From: an uncultured Bacteroidales bacterium
GTDB taxonomy: Bacteria > Bacteroidota > Bacteroidia > Bacteroidales > FEN-979
Reading direction: 5' to 3'
DNA length: 64,000 nt
Assembly: GCA_903877385.1 (NCBI GenBank)
Contig: CAIRDP010000011.1
Location: 133,245-197,244 of the forward strand
The notes under the pieces were generated by a model. That model saw only the letters and a program-made list of their open reading frames with translations. It ran no database searches and was not told where the DNA came from. Position numbers and translations under genes: made by a program. Shown piece by piece: positions 60,531 through 64,000 of this stretch (positions are counted from its first letter, which is position 1; each line of letters starts with the position of its first letter).

Positions 60531-61544
60531 ATGGAAAAGAAAGTTACACTTTTGGGCCTGTTGGGAATCCTGATAATTATTTCCATCCAAACTTATGCAC
60601 AAGTGGGGATTAACTCCAATAACAGCCCCGCCGATCCATCGGCCGGACTGGATGTGAAATATCCCGACAAAGGTTTTCTCCCCCCACGCATGACGCTTCA
60701 GGAACGGAATGCCATTCCGAATCCTGCCATCGGGCTGATGGTTATCTGCACCGACTGCAACCCTATGGGAGCATTGTGTATCTTTCTTTCCGGCAGTTGG
60801 ATTACCGTTTCCCTTGGCAATCCAGCAGCACCGGCCCCGGGGACTCCTGTCCCTTCCGGAACCCAGATCATATGGAGCTGGAGTTCCGTTCCGAATGCTA
60901 CCGGGTATAAATGGAACACCACCAGTGACTACAATACGGCGACAGACATGGGAACAAACACTTCCATAACAGAAACAGGTCTTATTGTAGGCAATTCGTA
61001 TAGAAGGTACGTCTGGGCCTATAATTCCTGCGGATTGTCTCCGGTAACCATCATGGAACAGTTGTTGGTTTACGTTGGATTGAGTTATGAGGGAGGAATA
61101 GTTTTTTACATCTATCAACCCGGGGATTCCGGTTATATTGCCGGAAAGACACACGGATTGATTGCCGCTCCCGTTGATCAGAGTTCCGGGGCATCGTGGG
61201 GTTGTGGAGGGACCTATATTGGCGGCACATCCACTACCATTGGAATGGGGCAGGCAAATACGACTGCAATCGTAAACGGCTGCAGTACTGCGGGCATTGC
61301 AGCCCGTATTTGTGACGACCTTGTTTTAAACGGTTACAACGACTGGTTTTTACCATCCAAAGACGAGCTTAACCAGTTGTACGTGCAAAGAAGTGTTGTT
61401 GGTGGTTTTGCTTTTGATTACTATTGGAGTTCCTCAGAGTACGATGCGACATCGGCCTGGATCCAGGGCTTCGAACCCGTCTCGTTCACCCTATGGGGCA
61501 CTAAGAGCTCGACTTCCTTAGTACGGGCTATTCGGGCTTTTTAA
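60531..61544 (+). CDS. Exported DUF1566-like domain protein, tandem copy 3
   Basis: The 337-residue protein repeats the copy 1 architecture with one fibronectin-III-like module ('GYKWNTTSDYNTATDMG', 'RRYVWAYNSCG'). The C-terminus reads 'GYNDWFLPSKDELNQLY', 'YYWSSSEYDAT' and 'VRAIRAF'. The signal peptide ends near 'TYAQ'. It is the most similar to copy 1 in organisation. The three copies follow each other with 47 and 50 bases between, so tandem duplication and co-transcription are likely. Confidence 0.8.
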   Translation: MEKKVTLLGLLGILIIISIQTYAQVGINSNNSPADPSAGLDVKYPDKGFLPPRMTLQERNAIPNPAIGLMVICTDCNPMGALCIFLSGSWITVSLGNPAAPAPGTPVPSGTQIIWSWSSVPNATGYKWNTTSDYNTATDMGTNTSITETGLIVGNSYRRYVWAYNSCGLSPVTIMEQLLVYVGLSYEGGIVFYIYQPGDSGYIAGKTHGLIAAPVDQSSGASWGCGGTYIGGTSTTIGMGQANTTAIVNGCSTAGIAARICDDLVLNGYNDWFLPSKDELNQLYVQRSVVGGFAFDYYWSSSEYDATSAWIQGFEPVSFTLWGTKSSTSLVRAIRAF

Positions 61545-61557
61545 CGATTGCTAATAT

Positions 61558-61565
61558 TAATTTTG
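61558..61565 (+). promoter_or_regulatory. -7 promoter box (TAATTTTG) before the PQQ-type propeller gene
   Basis: TAATTTTG fits TAnnTTTG. It predicts a start near 61572 and a leader of about 46 bases before the ATG at 61618, supporting that start over an upstream TTG. Confidence 0.45.
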
Positions 61566-61617
61566 AAAAAGATCTTTGCTTTTGTTTTTGTTAATGTTTA
61601 TCTATAAATATACCCCT

Positions 61618-62871
61618 ATGAGATCCGGTATTCTTTTTTGTATTATTATTTTCATGATCATGGAAAATAGCTTCGCACAGGAAACAAGCAGTTGGCGAGA
61701 AAAAAACCGCACAGGGGTTTCATCCGAAACCAGTCTGCTTAAATCGTGGCCTGAAGGCGGACCGACCCTTTTATGGACCAATTCCGACCTTCCGAAAGGT
61801 AATTCCTCCCTTGCTTTCGGGAACGACACCATCTTCATCACCGGGTTGAAGGACTCACTTGATATTCTAATAGCCCTTGACATGAGCGGGAAGATCCTTT
61901 GGCAAACTCCAATGGGCAGGGCATGGAACGGGTCGTTCCCTGAAAGCAGGGCCACACCGACTGTGGAAGGGAACCGGGTTTACACATGCAGCGGATACGG
62001 AGACCTTGCCTGCATCAATGGATCCAATGGCAGGATAATATGGTCTTATAAGGGCAGTGAGATTAGCAATGGCACTTACGGAAGATGGGGGATTGCCGAA
62101 TCCCTGCTGATCGATGGGGACAAGCTGTATTTTTCACCGGGAGGCCCGGAAACCATGACCATAGCTATTGACAAAACCACAGGCAAACTGATCTGGAGAT
62201 CTTCTTCAATTGATGACAAACCGGGTTATGTTTCGCCGATAATAATCGATTATTCCGGTAAAAGGATGATCGTGAATGTTGCAATGGGGCATGTTTTCGC
62301 GGTCGATGCTTCTGATGGCGGGATCCTCTGGACTGTCGTCAACGAGCGGCCGAAGTCTCTGAACCCAAACTGGGAACTGATCAAGTGTACTACGCCGCTT
62401 TACAATCAGGGGAAAGTTTATGTGACGGGAGGATACAATACGGGCGGGATGATGATAGTTATTTCGTCCGACGGCAGGAACGGACATGTGGCATGGACAG
62501 ACAGCATACTGGATAATCATCACGGAGGTGTGGTTCTGATCGACGGTTATATCTACGGCTCAAACTGGCTTAACAATGCCGACGGGAACTGGTGCTGCAT
62601 TGACTGGGAAACCGGAAAGAAGAAATGGGAGGAGCACTGGCAGTGCAAGGGGTCTGTCATTGCCGCAGAAGGGATGTTATATCTTTTCGATGAAAAAAAG
62701 GGAACGGTCGGGCTGGTGCGGGCCACACCCGAAAAATTCGACCTGGTCAGCCACTTTAACGTAACACAGGGAGCCCAGGGACCCTTCTGGGCACATCCTG
62801 TGATCCATAAGGGAATTTTATACCTGAGGCATAACAATGCTTTGATGGCTTATGATATAAGAGAGAAATAA
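61618..62871 (+). CDS. Exported PQQ-type beta-propeller protein, paralogue of the 25203 gene
   Basis: The start is placed at the ATG at 61618, where a signal peptide begins ('MRSGILFCIIIFMIMENSFAQ' without its last residue), instead of the longer TTG frame from 61576. The 417-residue product aligns over its full length with the protein at 25203: 'WREKNRTGVSSETSLLKSWP' at the start, 'GKILWQTPMGRAWNGSFPESR', split here, 'GKLIWRSS', 'CCIDWETGKKKWEE' and the shared end 'LMAYDIREK'. It stands alone, about 36 kb from the operon containing its relative, next to the tandem surface proteins. PQQ binding is not shown. Confidence 0.85.
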   Translation: MRSGILFCIIIFMIMENSFAQETSSWREKNRTGVSSETSLLKSWPEGGPTLLWTNSDLPKGNSSLAFGNDTIFITGLKDSLDILIALDMSGKILWQTPMGRAWNGSFPESRATPTVEGNRVYTCSGYGDLACINGSNGRIIWSYKGSEISNGTYGRWGIAESLLIDGDKLYFSPGGPETMTIAIDKTTGKLIWRSSSIDDKPGYVSPIIIDYSGKRMIVNVAMGHVFAVDASDGGILWTVVNERPKSLNPNWELIKCTTPLYNQGKVYVTGGYNTGGMMIVISSDGRNGHVAWTDSILDNHHGGVVLIDGYIYGSNWLNNADGNWCCIDWETGKKKWEEHWQCKGSVIAAEGMLYLFDEKKGTVGLVRATPEKFDLVSHFNVTQGAQGPFWAHPVIHKGILYLRHNNALMAYDIREK

Positions 62872-63010
62872 CCTGCTTGTATTGGGCCGGCAAAACAGTT
62901 ATCTATATGGATCGAAGGGAACGGATTTATACATCGGCACAGGGATACAGTTTGATCGGCATAGACTGGTCAGATAGAATGGTTTATCCAATTACTTGAC
63001 GTAACAAAGC

Positions 63011-63016
63011 AGGAGG
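63011..63016 (+). promoter_or_regulatory. Strong ribosome-binding site deciding a TTG start
   Basis: AGGAGG lies five bases before the TTG at 63022. Such strong sites are rare elsewhere in the window, so it supports the non-ATG start of the following small gene. Confidence 0.45.
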
Positions 63017-63021
63017 CTTCA

Positions 63022-63369
63022 TTGAATTGCAAATCCTATACAGTTTTTGATATTAACAAAACATTCTATCACCTTCCGGAACAAACATACACCAAGACAT
63101 TTCTCAACATTTTCTTTGATATCTGCGAGATTCAAAGACGGGAAATGGAAAAAGAACAACAAAACAATAATAACTCTCTTTCCCGGATAGATTCCATTTA
63201 TAAAAAAACTTTAGAAAGAATCGATAACGTTACTCATCGCTATCTTAAAGAAGTAAAACTGGGAGCAAATGAAAAAGAATTGGAGCAGTGGAATCAATAT
63301 GTAATAAATAACTTAAATATTGATAATATTAAAATCTTTCAAGAAAGTAATAATGACAAGACTCAGTAA
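63022..63369 (+). CDS. Small AT-rich hypothetical protein
   Basis: The 115-residue protein starts with TTG behind AGGAGG; the first internal ATG (63145) would remove a third of it. It is rich in lysine, asparagine and glutamate, mostly helical ('IDSIYKKTLERIDNVTHRY', 'KELEQWNQYVINNL'), with no signal peptide or known motif. Its base composition is much more AT-rich than the genes to the left. I do not recognise the family. It may belong with the hydrolase gene that follows 65 bases later. Confidence 0.5.
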   Translation: MNCKSYTVFDINKTFYHLPEQTYTKTFLNIFFDICEIQRREMEKEQQNNNNSLSRIDSIYKKTLERIDNVTHRYLKEVKLGANEKELEQWNQYVINNLNIDNIKIFQESNNDKTQ

Positions 63370-63434
63370 ACTTATTCTGATTTTAAAACAAATATACCTG
63401 AAACTGGGCAGTCAAATTAACACACAGATTAACA

Positions 63435-64000
63435 ATGAATAATAAGATAGCCTCAGGTACTATTCCTGTAAATAATGCAAATATTTATTTTAAAATCTAT
63501 GGGGAGGCGAGACCTATCCTTCTTATGATTACAGGAGGCACGGGTGATGCTGACAGTTTCGACAATATCATTCCATTCCTTGCAGATCATTATACCATAA
63601 TAACTTATGATAGAAGGGGATATACGAGAAGCCAGATAATAAAAATTTCCGAAAATGAATTTATAGATATTCAAACACAAAGTAATGATGTCCATTCCCT
63701 GCTTAAAACATTAACTACCGAGCCCGTGTTTGTTTTCGGGAGCAGCATTGGGGCAGTAATTGCACTTGATTTAGCTACCCGGTATCCATCGCTCGTGAAA
63801 AAAGTCATTGCCCATGAACCACCGTTAATAAATCAGCTCCCAGAAAGCGAAAAAGCTGGGAAAGTTCCAGATATGATGCTCAATGAAACACCCTTTGAAG
63901 CGATGCGAAGGTTCACAGAATCTTTTGGATTGGTTCCCCGACATCTTGCCGGGCAAACTTTTATGCACATTTCAAAAGATGCTATAAAAAGAAAAGCAGC
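63435..64000 (+). CDS. Alpha/beta hydrolase, partial at window edge
   Basis: The frame opens with ATG at 63435 and runs off the window; 188 codons are present. The translation begins 'MNNKIASGTIPVNNANIYFK' and shows an alpha/beta hydrolase fold: oxyanion-side 'MITGGTGDADSFDNI', 'YDRRGYTRS' and the nucleophile elbow 'FGSSIGAVIALDLA' with serine in GSSIG. 'AHEPPL' follows at the usual position. The histidine and remaining triad residue lie beyond the window. Substrate cannot be inferred. It is not in a secreted context (no signal peptide). AT-rich like the small gene before it. Confidence 0.85.
   Translation, partial: MNNKIASGTIPVNNANIYFKIYGEARPILLMITGGTGDADSFDNIIPFLADHYTIITYDRRGYTRSQIIKISENEFIDIQTQSNDVHSLLKTLTTEPVFVFGSSIGAVIALDLATRYPSLVKKVIAHEPPLINQLPESEKAGKVPDMMLNETPFEAMRRFTESFGLVPRHLAGQTFMHISKDAIKRKA

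Noticed and set aside
62872-63010. A tRNA or mobile-element end at the composition shift
   Set aside because: No cloverleaf, terminal inverted repeat or transposase fragment was found in this stretch.

Overview
The window comes from a Bacteroidota genome, most likely a Bacteroidales-like environmental anaerobe or facultative anaerobe. The evidence is C-terminal type IX secretion (T9SS) sorting domains on at least two exported proteins, repeated TAnnTTTG-type -7 promoter motifs, a general lack of strong Shine-Dalgarno sites, a Uup-type ABC-F protein, a patatin-Omp85 fusion and hybrid histidine kinases. No tRNA, rRNA, CRISPR array, insertion sequence or prophage was recognised.

Left region (about 0.4-7.4 kb): a compact six-gene plus-strand operon encodes a PqqD-like leader-binding protein, an ATP-grasp ligase, a PLP-dependent amino-acid decarboxylase with an unusual short basic N-terminal extension, a urea-transporter-like membrane domain fused to an M23 peptidase, an outer-membrane barrel with TPRs, and a periplasmic TPR protein. 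The mix looks like a peptide or amino-acid modification and export system that I cannot match to a named pathway. Region 7.4-10.1 kb on the minus strand holds a GT39-like glycosyltransferase and a Crp/Fnr regulator. A perfect 26-bp palindrome containing a consensus FNR half-site pair lies just upstream of the regulator. Divergent from it (10.3-15.8 kb) is a respiratory module: a Tat-exported four-cluster ferredoxin, an NrfD/PsrC membrane protein fused to a periplasmic Ig-like region, a monohaem cytochrome c and a DUF2339 membrane protein. It has no molybdopterin catalytic subunit.

Middle (15.8-25 kb) is mostly housekeeping or cell-envelope: a T9SS repeat protein, ABC-F ATPase, patatin-Omp85 protein, AI-2E family transporter, ArfB-like ribosome rescue factor and a DEAD-box helicase.

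Region 25.2-43.2 kb is a long, tightly coupled plus-strand operon of twelve genes. It encodes three PQQ-type beta-propellers with signal or membrane anchors, an NHL propeller, a NapG/MauM-like Tat ferredoxin, a NapH/MauN-like membrane ferredoxin, another membrane-anchored propeller (all counted, four PQQ-type), a NuoE-NuoF fusion, a 2Fe-2S/GltD-like flavoprotein that has lost its NAD(P)-binding domain, a GT4 glycosyltransferase, and an ABC ATPase with a large FtsX-type permease. The gene content suggests electrons pass from NADH in the cytoplasm through the membrane to periplasmic propeller proteins, but no recognisable terminal enzyme is present. This is the best candidate for an undescribed system in the window. 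Short GATGCAGGAT/GGATCAGGGACC-type mini-repeats are embedded in frame in linkers of three genes of this operon.

Right region (43.2-64 kb): a PocR-domain hybrid sensor kinase, TypA/BipA, a GH3-GH63 glycosidase pair, a cold-shock protein with a clear terminator, small hypothetical proteins, a second hybrid kinase, a secreted hypothetical protein, a T9SS protein with a dockerin-like segment, three tandem paralogues with DUF1566-like C-termini each preceded by a conserved four- or five-codon mini-cistron, and a further PQQ-type propeller paralogous to the first gene of the large operon. The last kilobase is AT-rich, with a small unknown gene and an alpha/beta hydrolase cut by the window edge.
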